Positions 18,585-28,183 of a stretch of DNA of 64,000 bases are shown piece after piece. Location: positions 62,001 to 126,000 of the forward strand of contig CAVWQV010000018.1 of NCBI GenBank assembly GCA_963757115.1, given 5' to 3'. The position numbers and the translations under genes were made by a program. The DNA is from CAVWQV01 sp963757115. Its GTDB lineage: Bacteria > Pseudomonadota > Alphaproteobacteria > Acetobacterales > Acetobacteraceae. The notes under the pieces were generated by a model. That model did not search any database. It was not told where the DNA came from and saw only the letters and a list, made by a program, of their open reading frames with translations. Positions within the stretch are counted from its first letter, which is position 1. Each line of letters starts with the position of its first letter.

Positions 18585-21500
18585 CTAGGCGGCCGCAGCG
18601 CGGCGCGCGGGACGGGCCACGTCCATTCGGACGACATCTGCCCAGGCGCGCCGGCGTTCAGCCGCCTGAGCGTCCAGGCTGTGAGCCGCGAAGGCCGAGC
18701 GGGACGTTTCCCGCAACCGTTTCACCAGCCGGGAGTCGCGCGCCAGCCGACTGAAAGCGTCGAACCACGCGTCGGTGGCTTCGCTCACCAGGAACCCCGC
18801 CGCGCCATCGGCCGGCGAGCCGCGGTAAACGGGGACGTCGGAGGCCAGCACGGCCAGCCCCAAAGCGGCATAGTCGATCGTCTTGATGGACGACTTGCAA
18901 CGGTTGAACGGGGTGTCGAGCAGCGGCGCCACACCGACGTCCCAGTTGTGGTTATTCACAATCCAATTGACGAACCCCGGATACGAACCCGACGCGGTGG
19001 GCGGCAGCGCAACGCGACCGATCCACGGCGGAAGATCCCAACTCGTGAAACCGAGCACATCGACGCGCACGTGGTCGCCATGCTCGGCATGCAGCCGCTC
19101 CAGCGCCGGCATGACGAGCTCCCAGTCGGCGTCATGGGTCGCGGTCCCCATGAACAACAAGCGGAGCGGCCCGAAGGGCGAGCGCTCCGGCGGTGTGACG
19201 GCGCGCCAAAGCCGCTCGTCGAGCCCGTTGGAGATCACGCGGACATCGCGCCGGAGCGATGCCAGCTTGTCGCGGAGGCTGGGGGTGGATACCCAGACCC
19301 CGCTCGCTTCCCGCACCATTTCCGCGACCGCCAAGCTGCGCGGCGCCAGGACCGCATGGTCCGCGTGATCGTCCGGAATGCCCAGAAGATCGTCGTCCAG
19401 GTCGTACACGAGCCGCATTCGTGACGTTCGGCAGTGCTCGACAAGCAGCTGGGCGGTCGCGAGATCGGCTGCCGAGTGCCGCTGGCACATCACGATGTCG
19501 GCCCGGTAGCGCAACGCCTCGTCGGCCTCCGCCAACACCACGGTCATGTCCCCACCGATCTTCGGATGATCGAGCGGCAGCAACATGCGAATGTAAGCGC
19601 ATGGGCTCAAAGCGCCGTTCTCGAGCCGCTCGGGCACGGCGAGCACGGTGGTTCGCCCGGGCCGGCGAAGGTCGAGCGGGCCGCCGCCGACCGCGGGACG
19701 GGCGAGCGGGGCGGCATAGGCCCCCGAATAGAAGTCGGGGGCTGGCTGGCGCGGTCGTCCGCGGGGCGCTGCCCGGCGTGCCATGATGTTTCGCCCCACC
19801 TCGCGGAACGTATCGATACAGAACGCCGCGGACGCCTTCGGCTCAATGATCCAGGCGAGCGGACGGTCCTTGAGCCGTTCGGGAAACGAGCCGATGTCGG
19901 GAGCGACGATGGGTAGTCCGGACGCGATCGCGGCGCTTAGCGTGTAGCTATACGTTTCCGGCCACTGCGCCGGGAACCAGATCACGTCGGGTCGGACCTG
20001 CGCGATCAGGGCAGGCAGCTCCTTTGGCTGGTACTCACCCGTTTGCTGCACCCGTGCGTCGGCGCGTTCCGAAAGCGGTTCCTCGGCGTAGCCGATGAGG
20101 TGGAACTCGAACTCGTCCTCGGGCGCGTTCTCCGCAACCGCCTCGACGCGCCAGGCGCCCTTGTGGTTCGCCAGCACGCCGAGCATGGCGACGCGCAGCG
20201 GGCGGGTCTTGCCGCGCTCTTTGGTTCGTTCGGGAAGCTGGACCGGCCAGGTCGAGCTGCCGACCGGCTCGTGGGCGGCAACGATGCCACGTTCGTCGAG
20301 GCCGTAGCGCGCCAACCGGCGTCGCGCGTCCTCGCTCGGGCAGATTACGCGATCGGCTTCGTGCAGCAGCCAGCCATGCGAGCGACGCCAGGAGAGGATG
20401 TCGCGCGCACCGGATTCCGGGCGGGCGGCGATGCAAGCATTGCAGCCGTCTGGCCCCGGCTCGCCGCAATACTGGCCGTTTCTTTGCGGTAGCAGATTAA
20501 TCTGTGGGCAAATCGTGAAGTAGTCGTGTGCCGTGAAATCGAACGGCACTTGGAGGCGTCGCAACAGTCCACGCAGGTCGAGGCCCATGCCCGCCACGTG
20601 ATGGATGTGGGCGCGCACCACGCCGGCGGACCGGAGGAACTCCGCTAAATCCTCCAGCCGATCGTCGGCCAACTCGAGCTCGGGATGGCCGGGGCAGGCT
20701 GGGACCGACAGGGTAACGCCGCGCGAGGTCGCGGAGAGCAGCAGCACGTTGACCTTGCCCGCAAGCCGCTCGATCAGGGCGTCGACATGCTGACGCACCC
20801 CTCCACCCAGCCCGTGGGAGGCGAACGGTCCGGTTGGCAAGCTGGAGCGGGCGAACAACCCGGCCGTCAGGGCGAACCGGTAGGGGCCCACTCTGTCGCG
20901 GCGCACATGCCGGGCCACCCGCTCGGGGAAATCGGGATAACGCTCAGTCAGCATGGCGAATTTGCCGTCGAGATCAGCGGAGCCGACCCCGAAGCTGACC
21001 TGACCCTCATGGTAGACGAACGTGTCGCACGCCAGTACGTGCCGCCAGCCGCGGGCGGTTGCTCGCAGGCAGAAATCGTTCTCTTCCCCGTAGCCGCGAC
21101 CGAAGGTTTCGGCGTCGAACAACCCCACTTCGTCGAGGCACGCGCGTCGGATGTACATTGCGAAGCCGACGGTTGTCGGCACATCGACGGTCCGGCCGCC
21201 GTTCACCTCCCGGCATGCCTTGTCGGTCGAGGCAAGGTCGACGCCGAACGGCATCGGGCCGCCCGCATCGACCGGGTAACTGCAGATCGTCGCATTGTTC
21301 GAGAATGGCGACACCGAGCCGATGCGTGTGTCGGCGTACGCGTGGCCCGCCAGCCGGCTGAGCCAGCCGGGTGGCACCACCGTGTCGCTGTTCAGCAACA
21401 CCACGTCGGCATGGTCGGAAACCTTCATGCCGCGGTTCACCGAAACCACGAAGCCCATATTGCGGCGATGACGGATCAGTCGGACCTTGCCGGCAGCATT

Positions 21501-22088
21501 CACCTCGTCAAGCCACCCGGGAAGCTTCGGCTCGGGCGAGCAATCGTCTACCAGAATAATCTGTCCGGGCGGTCGGTCACTGTCCGCCAGCACCGAGCGG
21601 ACGCAGCGCTGCGTTTGCTCAAGGCCGCGATAGACCGGAATAACGATGTCCACCTCGATATCTGCGGGGCACGAGGGTGGCGGTTTGCCCGCCGGAAGAT
21701 AGTCGGCAATCGCGATGGTCTTCTCGGTCGGCCAGCCGCGTGCCGCACCCGTCAGCACGTGGAACATCATGGGATTCGCGGCGGCTTCCGGATGCTCTTC
21801 GGCATAAAACGCCGCGTCGAATCGCGGATGCGGATTGCGCAACTCGCGGCCGCCATGCTGCAGATAGTGCAGCAAGGGGTGCATGCCGGCCTCCAGAACA
21901 TCCGGGTTCTGCGCGAGATACCAGCCGCCATCAAAAAACGCGTTGGGATCGCGGTTCTCGGCCGCTCCGTACTTCAGGTAGTGCTCGAGGGGATCCACCC
22001 CGGCTCTTGCGACGTCCGGATACCGCTCGCGATACCAGTCTGCGTCGAACAGAACGCCGAGTTCGTCCTTGTGGGTTTGGTCGCCCAT
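18585..22088 (-). CDS. Multidomain glycosyltransferase, 1167 residues
   Basis: One uninterrupted frame with at least three catalytic-type modules. Residues 10-130 hold three tandem repeats of the form FDADWYRERYPDV...DPLEHYLKYGA, common at the N-termini of large surface-polysaccharide glycosyltransferases. Residues 148-400 form a family-2 GT-A domain (DIVIPVYRGLEQTQRCVRSV, LLNSDTVVPPGW, YGEENDFCLRA). Residues 420-790 resemble a GT4 domain (HIHHVAGMGLD, TICPQINLLPQRNG, LGVLANHKG, TYSYTLSAAIASGLPIVAP). Residues 820-1130 form a second GT-B-like domain (MVYDLDDDLLG-type motif, VISNGLD, LFMGTATHDADWE, KTIDYAALGLAVLASDVPVY). Probably assembles several sugars of a surface glycan; linkages are unknown. 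Confidence 0.9.
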   Translation of the reverse strand: MGDQTHKDELGVLFDADWYRERYPDVARAGVDPLEHYLKYGAAENRDPNAFFDGGWYLAQNPDVLEAGMHPLLHYLQHGGRELRNPHPRFDAAFYAEEHPEAAANPMMFHVLTGAARGWPTEKTIAIADYLPAGKPPPSCPADIEVDIVIPVYRGLEQTQRCVRSVLADSDRPPGQIILVDDCSPEPKLPGWLDEVNAAGKVRLIRHRRNMGFVVSVNRGMKVSDHADVVLLNSDTVVPPGWLSRLAGHAYADTRIGSVSPFSNNATICSYPVDAGGPMPFGVDLASTDKACREVNGGRTVDVPTTVGFAMYIRRACLDEVGLFDAETFGRGYGEENDFCLRATARGWRHVLACDTFVYHEGQVSFGVGSADLDGKFAMLTERYPDFPERVARHVRRDRVGPYRFALTAGLFARSSLPTGPFASHGLGGGVRQHVDALIERLAGKVNVLLLSATSRGVTLSVPACPGHPELELADDRLEDLAEFLRSAGVVRAHIHHVAGMGLDLRGLLRRLQVPFDFTAHDYFTICPQINLLPQRNGQYCGEPGPDGCNACIAARPESGARDILSWRRSHGWLLHEADRVICPSEDARRRLARYGLDERGIVAAHEPVGSSTWPVQLPERTKERGKTRPLRVAMLGVLANHKGAWRVEAVAENAPEDEFEFHLIGYAEEPLSERADARVQQTGEYQPKELPALIAQVRPDVIWFPAQWPETYSYTLSAAIASGLPIVAPDIGSFPERLKDRPLAWIIEPKASAAFCIDTFREVGRNIMARRAAPRGRPRQPAPDFYSGAYAAPLARPAVGGGPLDLRRPGRTTVLAVPERLENGALSPCAYIRMLLPLDHPKIGGDMTVVLAEADEALRYRADIVMCQRHSAADLATAQLLVEHCRTSRMRLVYDLDDDLLGIPDDHADHAVLAPRSLAVAEMVREASGVWVSTPSLRDKLASLRRDVRVISNGLDERLWRAVTPPERSPFGPLRLLFMGTATHDADWELVMPALERLHAEHGDHVRVDVLGFTSWDLPPWIGRVALPPTASGSYPGFVNWIVNNHNWDVGVAPLLDTPFNRCKSSIKTIDYAALGLAVLASDVPVYRGSPADGAAGFLVSEATDAWFDAFSRLARDSRLVKRLRETSRSAFAAHSLDAQAAERRRAWADVVRMDVARPARRAAAA

Positions 22089-22219
22089 TAGATCAAGTTG
22101 TCCCGGGGATTATCTCTGTGACCGACGGTTGCAAACCTAGCGCATGGAACCCGCGCCGGGAAACAAATAAGACGGTCCAACCCCCAAATTGGCGAATGCA
22201 GCCGGGGCACACTCGCACG

Positions 22220-22243
22220 TTTGCTGGTTTGTTCAGCAGCAAA
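22220..22243. repeat. Inverted repeat between two genes
   Basis: TTTGCTG (22220-22226) pairs perfectly with CAGCAAA (22237-22243) around a 10-nt loop, in the 200-bp gap between the glucosidase and the large glycosyltransferase, both on the minus strand. No clear U-run follows, so it may be a weak terminator, an RNA-processing hairpin or chance. Confidence 0.35.
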
Positions 22244-22288
22244 AGGTTCTCAGAGATGCAACCTGCCCGCGAGCGTGCAGCCTGATCC

Positions 22289-24485
22289 TTACGGGCGTTT
22301 GCCGGCCCGCAGATTATCCATATCGACGCCGGGCGGGCGAAGCTCGACGGCGTTCGGGTCGCCATTGAGCACCTGATAGAGCGGTCGCGTCGTCCTGGCG
22401 CCAGAACCGTATCCCGAAGCGCTGCTGACCTACTATCAGGTCTGTCACCGTGATGTCCGGCAGCCAGGCGGGCAGCTCCGGGTAGATGAAGAGCCGATTG
22501 TTGGGCGCGTCCGGGACCACCCCGAGCATCGCTTGAAGCAACATGAAAACCGAGCCTGCCGCCCAGGCTTGCGGCACGTTGGCGCCTAAATACTGCACGG
22601 GGAAATTGCCGTCGCCTTTCTGGATGCCGGCATAAAGCTCCGGAAGCTGATTGGATTGGAAATACCCGGCAGCGTGACTGATGTCATGGGCCACGGCCGC
22701 GGCTTCCGCGCCGAAGCCGTAGCGCTTGAAGCCGAGCGCGATCATGCCGTTGTCGTGCGGCCACACCGATCCGGTCTGGTAGTTGTAGGGGTTGAAGGCC
22801 GGGTTGAGCGCCGAAAGCGTTCGGATACCCCAACCGCTCCACATGTCCGGCTGCATCAGTCGTTCGACGACGCGCCGAGCCCGGTCGGGCCGGATGATGC
22901 CGGATCAGGAGACAGTGACCGACATTGGACGCCACCGAAAGGACCTTGCGCTTGTCGCCGTCGAGGCCGAACGCATAGAAGCCCAAGTCTTCATCCCAGA
23001 ACGCGTCGTTGAAGCGGTCGAATAGCGCCGCAGCCTTGGCGCGTAGCTCGTTGGCGCGTGCCGTATTGCTAAGCTCGTCGTAGACGTCGGCCATGCGAAG
23101 CCAAGCGTCGTAAACATAGCCCTGCAGCTCGCAAAGCGCCTTCGGCCCTTTCACGAGCGAGCCGTCCGGGTAGACCACGCAATCCCCGAAATCCTTCCAG
23201 GCCATGTTCTCGTATCCGGCGTCGGAGCGGGTCTGGTACTCCTGGAAACCGTCGCCGTCCCGGTCGCCGTACTTGTCGATCCATTCGAGGCATGCTTCGG
23301 CCGTGGCAAGATGTCGCTCCAGCAAGGAGCGATCACCCGTAGCCCGCCAAGCGACCTGCAGTGCAATGAGATAAAGCGGCGTGGCGTCGGCGGTGCCATA
23401 GTACGGCGTGTGCGGGATCAGCTTGAAATGCGCCAGCTCGCCGTAGCGAAGCTCATGCAGGATTTTGCCGGGCTCGGCGTCACGGTGCGGATCATCCACC
23501 GTCGACTGCAAGTCGCCGAGTACTTCAAGCGTGCCGCGCACAAATTCGGGATAGATCAGCACGTTCTGCAACGAGACGATCAGGCTGTCGCGGCCGAATG
23601 GTGCGACGAACCAAGGTAGCCCGGCCGCCGGCAGGAAGGCCATATGATCGGTGCCGCCCATCGGCAGGCGGAGTGCGGCCATGTCCTCGAGCGCCTGACG
23701 GTAGGCGCGGTAGAACTCCTCGTTGCTGGTCGAAATCTTCATTACATGGCCGAGCCAGTCGGCCATCGTATCGGCGTGCTTGGAGCCGTGTGCCTCGGCC
23801 GTGCATTCGCCCGGCGCGGCAAAGATGGCCGAGCCATCGGCCAGCTCGTATTCGAGACAGCAATGCCACGACTGGCCGGGCTCCAGCGCCACCTCGAAGC
23901 TCAGCCGGCCGTTCGCGTAAACCGCCCGCGAGGACTCCTTGCCCGGGGAGACGGTCACGGCACATGGGGAGATGGTTACGGCCGGCAAAAGTCGCCGTTG
24001 GCATAGGTGTTGCGCAGCCGCTGGTCCGCCTCGGACCATAGCGTCTCGATCCGGCCGCGCCGAACGATGCGCTCGGACTTCACCTCGAAGATGTCGGCGA
24101 AGTCGCACCTGATGGAGAGCTCAAGCTGGAATCGAACCGGCTCGTTTCCGTGATTGGTGAGGTCGAGATCCTCGTGCATACCGCCGCTGATTGAGCGGCT
24201 GACCTCCAGGGCTAGTGTATGTGGCGGGATTAGACCGTCCTGCGTCACGATGGGCCGGTTGGTGAGGTAGACGCGGGCCGCGTAGTAGTAGACCGCACCG
24301 CCGTTCAGGAGGTCCCACTCCTCGCCGTTCGCGAAGATCGCCCAACTCCCGACCAGCCGCGTGTCGCGGAAATAGAGGCCCTTGTCGCTCGGGAACCGGA
24401 TCTGCCCATCCCGCTCGGTGACCAGCACCGTTTGCCCCTGATGAATGGCGATCTGCGGCGGGCCTACATGCACTCTGAACGGCAT
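22289..24485 (-). CDS. Amylo-alpha-1,6-glucosidase family protein (three frameshifts)
   Basis: A glycogen-debranching-type protein of about 732 residues. The N-terminal domain (FRDTRLVGSWAIFANGEEWD, YLTNRPIVTQDGL) is the family's beta-sandwich. The (alpha/alpha)6 catalytic domain shows LPAAGLPWFVAPFGRDSLIV, GKILHELRYGELAHF, PYYGTADATPLYLIA, KYGDRDGDGFQEY, YNYQTGSVWPHDNGMIALGF and QAWAAGSVF. Frames change near 23990, 22905 and 22383. The last restores LYQVLNGDPNAVELRPPG before TAA at 22289. It may act on alpha-glucans or on glycosylated metabolites. It precedes the large glycosyltransferase. Confidence 0.85.
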
Positions 24486-24542
24486 GGGGTTCCTCCTGCG
24501 AACGGCGACCGGGCAAGCGACGGTACACGTGTGGTTGGGCGC

Positions 24543-24960
24543 TCAGGCAATGCCGAGTGCGAGGTAAAGCCGCTCGCTCGGCGGCCAGACATGGATGATC
24601 GCACCCCGCCAGGCATAGGCGGCCCAAGCGAGGAACAGGAGCAGAAGGAGGCTCCCCGCCCAGCCGATACGGGCCAGGAACACCGGATCCCGCGACCAAA
24701 CGCCAGGCCGGCGAGGCCAGCGAACCAGACGTGGGCAAGGGCGCCGCCACTCCGGCGTCTGGCCGTTTCGGCGTCGGCTCGACCAGAGAAGGCGGGCCGG
24801 GCATGGTGTCGGCCGGCTCAATGCGCGATGCTTCGTCCAACGTAGCCGGAGCTGGCCACCATTCGCGCCCGCAACGCGCGCACCGGACCGTGCGGGGTGC
24901 GGCGAGCATGCCGTCCGGCACCTCGTAAGCGGCCGCGCACGACGGGCAGACGATCTGCAT
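24543..24960 (-). CDS. Zinc-ribbon domain membrane protein (one frameshift)
   Basis: The N-terminus MQIVCPSCAAAYEVPDGML, followed by TVRCARCGREWW, is the MJ0042-type zinc ribbon with two CxxC pairs. A Pro-rich linker follows, then, after a frame change near 24725, one transmembrane helix (IGWAGSLLLLLFLAWAAYAW) and a short tail. About 139 residues. Such proteins are common upstream of, and divergent from, ftsE in Alphaproteobacteria. The function is unknown. Confidence 0.75.
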
Positions 24961-25135
24961 AAGGCGGATGGCTCCTGAATTCGATCGGTGAGGATCGTGG
25001 CGCAACCGTACGCGCGGTTGCAATCGTCACGACACTTCGGCGTCGACTTTCTGGACTTAGTCGGTCTCGCTTTGGGAGGGGTTCCGGCGCGGCCCGCAGG
25101 GTGGCAAGAATGCCCCGAGGCGTGGTGGGAGCCGG

Positions 25136-25804
25136 ATGGTACGGTTCGAGCAGGTCGGTCTCAGATACGCCCATGCCGGGCAGGTCGGTCCCGACGTGCT
25201 GCACGGGCTCAGCTTCAGCATCCCGGAGGGCGGCTTCCGCTGGTTGCTCGGCGCGTCCGGTGCGGGCAAGTCGAGCCTCCTCAGACTGATGTACCTCGCG
25301 GTACGGCCGACGAGCGGCCGCGTGTCAATTCTTGGCCAGGAGGTCGGCGACGCGCCCCGGCGCGCGCTTCCCCCTTTGCGGCGGCGCATCGGGGTCGTGT
25401 TCCAGGACTTTCGACTGCTGCCGCACTTGTCGGCGTTCGACAACGTGGCGCTGCCGCTCCGCCTCGCCGGGCGCCCGGAAGGGCAGATCCGCGCCGATGT
25501 GCAGGAGATGCTGCGCTGGGTCGGGCTGATCGACAAACTGGGCGCCCGCCCGCCACAGCTTTCCGGCGGCGAGCAGCAGCGGGTGGCAATTGCCCGCGCG
25601 GTGGTTGGGCGGCCGAGCCTTCTGCTGGCGGACGAGCCGACCGGCAACCTCGATGACGAGCAAGCGCGACGGTTGATGCAGTTGCTCCATGAGATGAACC
25701 GGATCGGCACCACGGTGGTGGTGGCGACGCATAACGACGGGCTGGTGGCGCGCCATGTCGCCCGGGCGCTCCGTTTGGAGCGCGGCCGCTTGACGGCCAA
25801 CTGA
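25136..25804 (+). CDS. ftsE: Cell division ATP-binding protein FtsE
   Basis: ABC-type ATPase that, with FtsX, couples cell division to peptidoglycan hydrolase activation at the septum. The 222 residues are intact: Walker A GASGAGKSSLLRLMYL, Q-loop VVFQDFRLLPHL, signature LSGGEQQRVAIARAV, Walker B LLLADEPTGNLDDEQ and switch His in VVVATHNDGLV. Its stop is two bases before the ftsX ATG, heading the operon ftsE-ftsX-ydcF-plsC. Confidence 0.95.
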   Translation: MVRFEQVGLRYAHAGQVGPDVLHGLSFSIPEGGFRWLLGASGAGKSSLLRLMYLAVRPTSGRVSILGQEVGDAPRRALPPLRRRIGVVFQDFRLLPHLSAFDNVALPLRLAGRPEGQIRADVQEMLRWVGLIDKLGARPPQLSGGEQQRVAIARAVVGRPSLLLADEPTGNLDDEQARRLMQLLHEMNRIGTTVVVATHNDGLVARHVARALRLERGRLTAN

Positions 25805-25805
25805 G

Positions 25806-26743
25806 ATGCCTCGGCTGCTGTTTCGTCGCCGCTCGCTCCTGCGTCCGCCGGGTTTCGATGAGCTCGGGCTCAAGCGGGCGCTCTCCGACCGGCTGCTGCC
25901 GTTCCTGGTGGCGGCGATGGCTTTCCTGGCCGCCCTCGCCCTGGCCGGGGCAGCCGGGGCCTCCGCGCTCGCGCAGCATTGGCGCGAAGGCGCTGGCGCG
26001 TCGCTCACGGTGCAGGTGCCGCGCCCGGATGCGCCTGCTACCGGCGAGCCGGGTGCGCGGCTTCCCGCCGTGCTGACTGCGTTGCGGGGCGCTCCGGGGG
26101 TCGTGTCGGCGCGCGCGCTCACGGCCGAGGAGCTGACCGCGCTGCTCCGTCCATGGCTCGGCGGCGGATCGAGCGGCTCTCACTTCCTTTACCCGCCGTG
26201 ATACAGGTGCGCTTGTCGGATGCTTCGGCGAGCGCGGATGGGCTCGCGTCCCGGCTCGAATCGGTTGCTCCTGGCACCTTGACCGAAAGTCACGGGATCT
26301 GGATCGAACGGCTGACCGCGCTCGCGCGCAGCCTCCAGGCCTGCGCCGGGGCCGCGCTGCTGGTGGTGGCCGGCGTGGCGTCGGCCGTGATCGCAGTTGC
26401 CACCCGCGCCGGCCTTGCCGCCCGGCGGGAGGCCATCGAGATCGTCCATGGGCTCGGCGCAACGGATGGCTACATCGCCGCTCGCTTCGCCGGGCGCGCA
26501 ACATTGCTTGCTACCCTGGGTGCCGTCGCCGGGGCGGCGGCAGCACTTCCCGTGCTGCTCGAGCTTGCGAGCCTGGCCGCGCCGTTCGCGGAGCTGCGTC
26601 CCGGCGAAGGCGACTCCGGCGGACTGAGCGCGCTGCCGCTCGGCCTGTGGCTCGCGCTGCCCGCATTGCCGGTCGCCGCCGCCGCGATCGGCTTCGTGAC
26701 CGCGCAAGCAACCGTCCGGCGCTGGCTCAGGCGATTGCCGTGA
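25806..26743 (+). CDS. ftsX: Cell division protein FtsX (one frameshift)
   Basis: Four-helix inner-membrane partner of FtsE, with a large periplasmic loop between the first two helices. The first helix is LLPFLVAAMAFLAALALAGA. The extracytoplasmic domain carries ASLTVQVPRPD and VSARALTAEELTALL, and after a frame change near 26170 resumes as LPAVIQVRLSD. Three more helices follow (ALLVVAGVASAVIAVATRAG, LLATLGAVAGAAAALPVLL, LGLWLALPALPVAAAAIGF), with IEIVHGLGATDGYIAARFA between them. About 312 residues, typical for the family. Confidence 0.9.
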
Positions 26744-27366
26744 GGCGCGCACACGTGCTGTTGGCAGCGCTGCTCGCATTGCCGCTGCTGGCCTGGGGAG
26801 CGGGCTTCGCCTGGTTCGTGCACCGCGCAGGCACGCCGTCAGCGTTGCCGGAACGCGCCGACGGCATCGTGGCCCTTACCGGAGGGTCCGGGCGGATCGA
26901 AGCCGCCTTGCGGCTACTCGCCGAGGGTCGCGCGCGCGTCGCCCTGCTGTCCGGGATCGGCGGCGGGGCCGAGCTCCGGGAACTCGCGGCGCGCGCAGGG
27001 GTGCAGCCGGAGGAGCTCGGAGGGCGGGTCACACTCGGACGTCTGGCAACCAGCACCCATGGCAACGCCGCCGAGGCCGCCGCTTGGGCGCGAGCGAACG
27101 GCGTCCGTTCCCTGATCGTGGTGACGGCCAGCTATCACATGCCCCGGGCGCTCACGGAGATGGCGCAGGCAATGCCGGACGTGGACCTTCGCCCAGCCCC
27201 GGTCACACCGCCAGCGATGCGGGGGCCGCCGTCGATGGGCGAGGCCGCCATGATGCGACTGATGGCGGCGGAGTACACCAAGTGGTTGGCAGCGGCGCTC
27301 GGGCTGTCGCGATTCGTCGATGATCCGGCATCGGCGCCCAGTGCCCGAGCGAGTGCGGCCGGATGA
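26740..27366 (+). CDS. YdcF/DUF218 family protein
   Basis: GTG start at 26740 overlaps the ftsX stop as GTGA. The N-terminal signal-anchor LLAALLALPLLAWGAGFAWF is followed by the DUF218 fold: ERADGIVALTGGSGRIEAAL, VALLSGIGG, LATSTHGNAAEAAAWAR and LIVVTASYHMPRAL. 208 residues, intact. The family includes ElyC/SanA-like proteins linked to envelope integrity and lipid-carrier metabolism, which fits its position between ftsEX and plsC. Exact activity is not known. Confidence 0.85.
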   Translation: MRRAHVLLAALLALPLLAWGAGFAWFVHRAGTPSALPERADGIVALTGGSGRIEAALRLLAEGRARVALLSGIGGGAELRELAARAGVQPEELGGRVTLGRLATSTHGNAAEAAAWARANGVRSLIVVTASYHMPRALTEMAQAMPDVDLRPAPVTPPAMRGPPSMGEAAMMRLMAAEYTKWLAAALGLSRFVDDPASAPSARASAAG

Positions 27367-28125
27367 CCCTGCTGCGCTCGACGGCGTTCAATGTGTTTTT
27401 CTTCGCCTCCACCTTCGTCCTGGCGCTGTGGGGCGTCGTGCTGCGATGGTCCGCGCGCGCGCGGATCCCCGGGCTGGTCCGGGACTGGGCGCGGCTTGAA
27501 CTCGACGCGGCCCGGGCGATATGCGGCATCCGCTTTGCCGTCACTGGGCGGGAGCATATTCCGGCAGGGGCCGCGCTCGTCGCGTCCCAGCACCAGTCGA
27601 CCTTCGATACCTTGGTGTGGTTCCACCTGCTGCCCGGCTGTTGCTGCGTCGCTAAGCGCGAGCTGACACGCATCCCGCTATTCGGTGCTCTGATCCGTCC
27701 CGGAGGGCTGATCGTGGTCGACCGGAGCGGCGGCGCTGCGGCGTTGCGCGCGCTCGTGCGGGACGCTCGCCGCGTTCTGTCCGAATGCCGCCCGATCGTG
27801 ATTTTCCCGGAGGGCCGACGCGCCGAGCCGGGGCGACCCCCTTCCGATCCAGCCCGGCATCGCCGCATTGGCCGCGTCGACCGGGGCGCCGGTCGTGCCG
27901 GTATTGACCAACTCGGGGGTGTTCTGGGGACGCCGCGCATTCCGCAAGCGGGCCGGCGTGATCCGGATTGCGATACAGCCCGCGCTATCTCCTGACCTTG
28001 GGCGCACCACCCTGACCAGGACGCTTCACACGTTGTTCGCCGACGGCCCGCCTGTGGACAACCTTGTGGAGAGCGCCGATTTCTGCTTAGGAGTTCCGCC
28101 CGAGCCGCCTCGCAGAACCCATTGA
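27363..28125 (+). CDS. plsC: 1-acyl-sn-glycerol-3-phosphate acyltransferase (one frameshift)
   Basis: Membrane acyltransferase that makes phosphatidic acid from lysophosphatidic acid. The ATG overlaps the upstream stop as ATGA. Block I is ASQHQSTFDTLVWFHLLPG (HX4D catalytic motif), block II KRELTRIPLFG, block III VIFPEGRRAEPG. Near 27835 the frame changes; block IV then follows as PGIAALAASTGAPVVPVLTN and the tail GVIRIAIQPALSP. About 253 residues. An N-terminal helix (FNVFFFASTFVLALWGVVL) anchors it. Confidence 0.88.
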
Positions 28126-28183
28126 TTAACATGGCAAATTTGTATCAGTTCCGGACGTATGGCAACGCTTGCGCCGATTGGGG

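Noticed and set aside
20685..22091. Plus-strand open frame of 468 codons
   Set aside because: It is antisense to the N-terminal half of the large glycosyltransferase, whose conserved motifs are clear; long antisense frames are expected at this GC content.
22093..22365. Minus-strand 90-codon open frame after the glucosidase
   Set aside because: It overlaps the frameshifted tail of the glucosidase, whose corrected frame gives a conserved-looking end at 22289.
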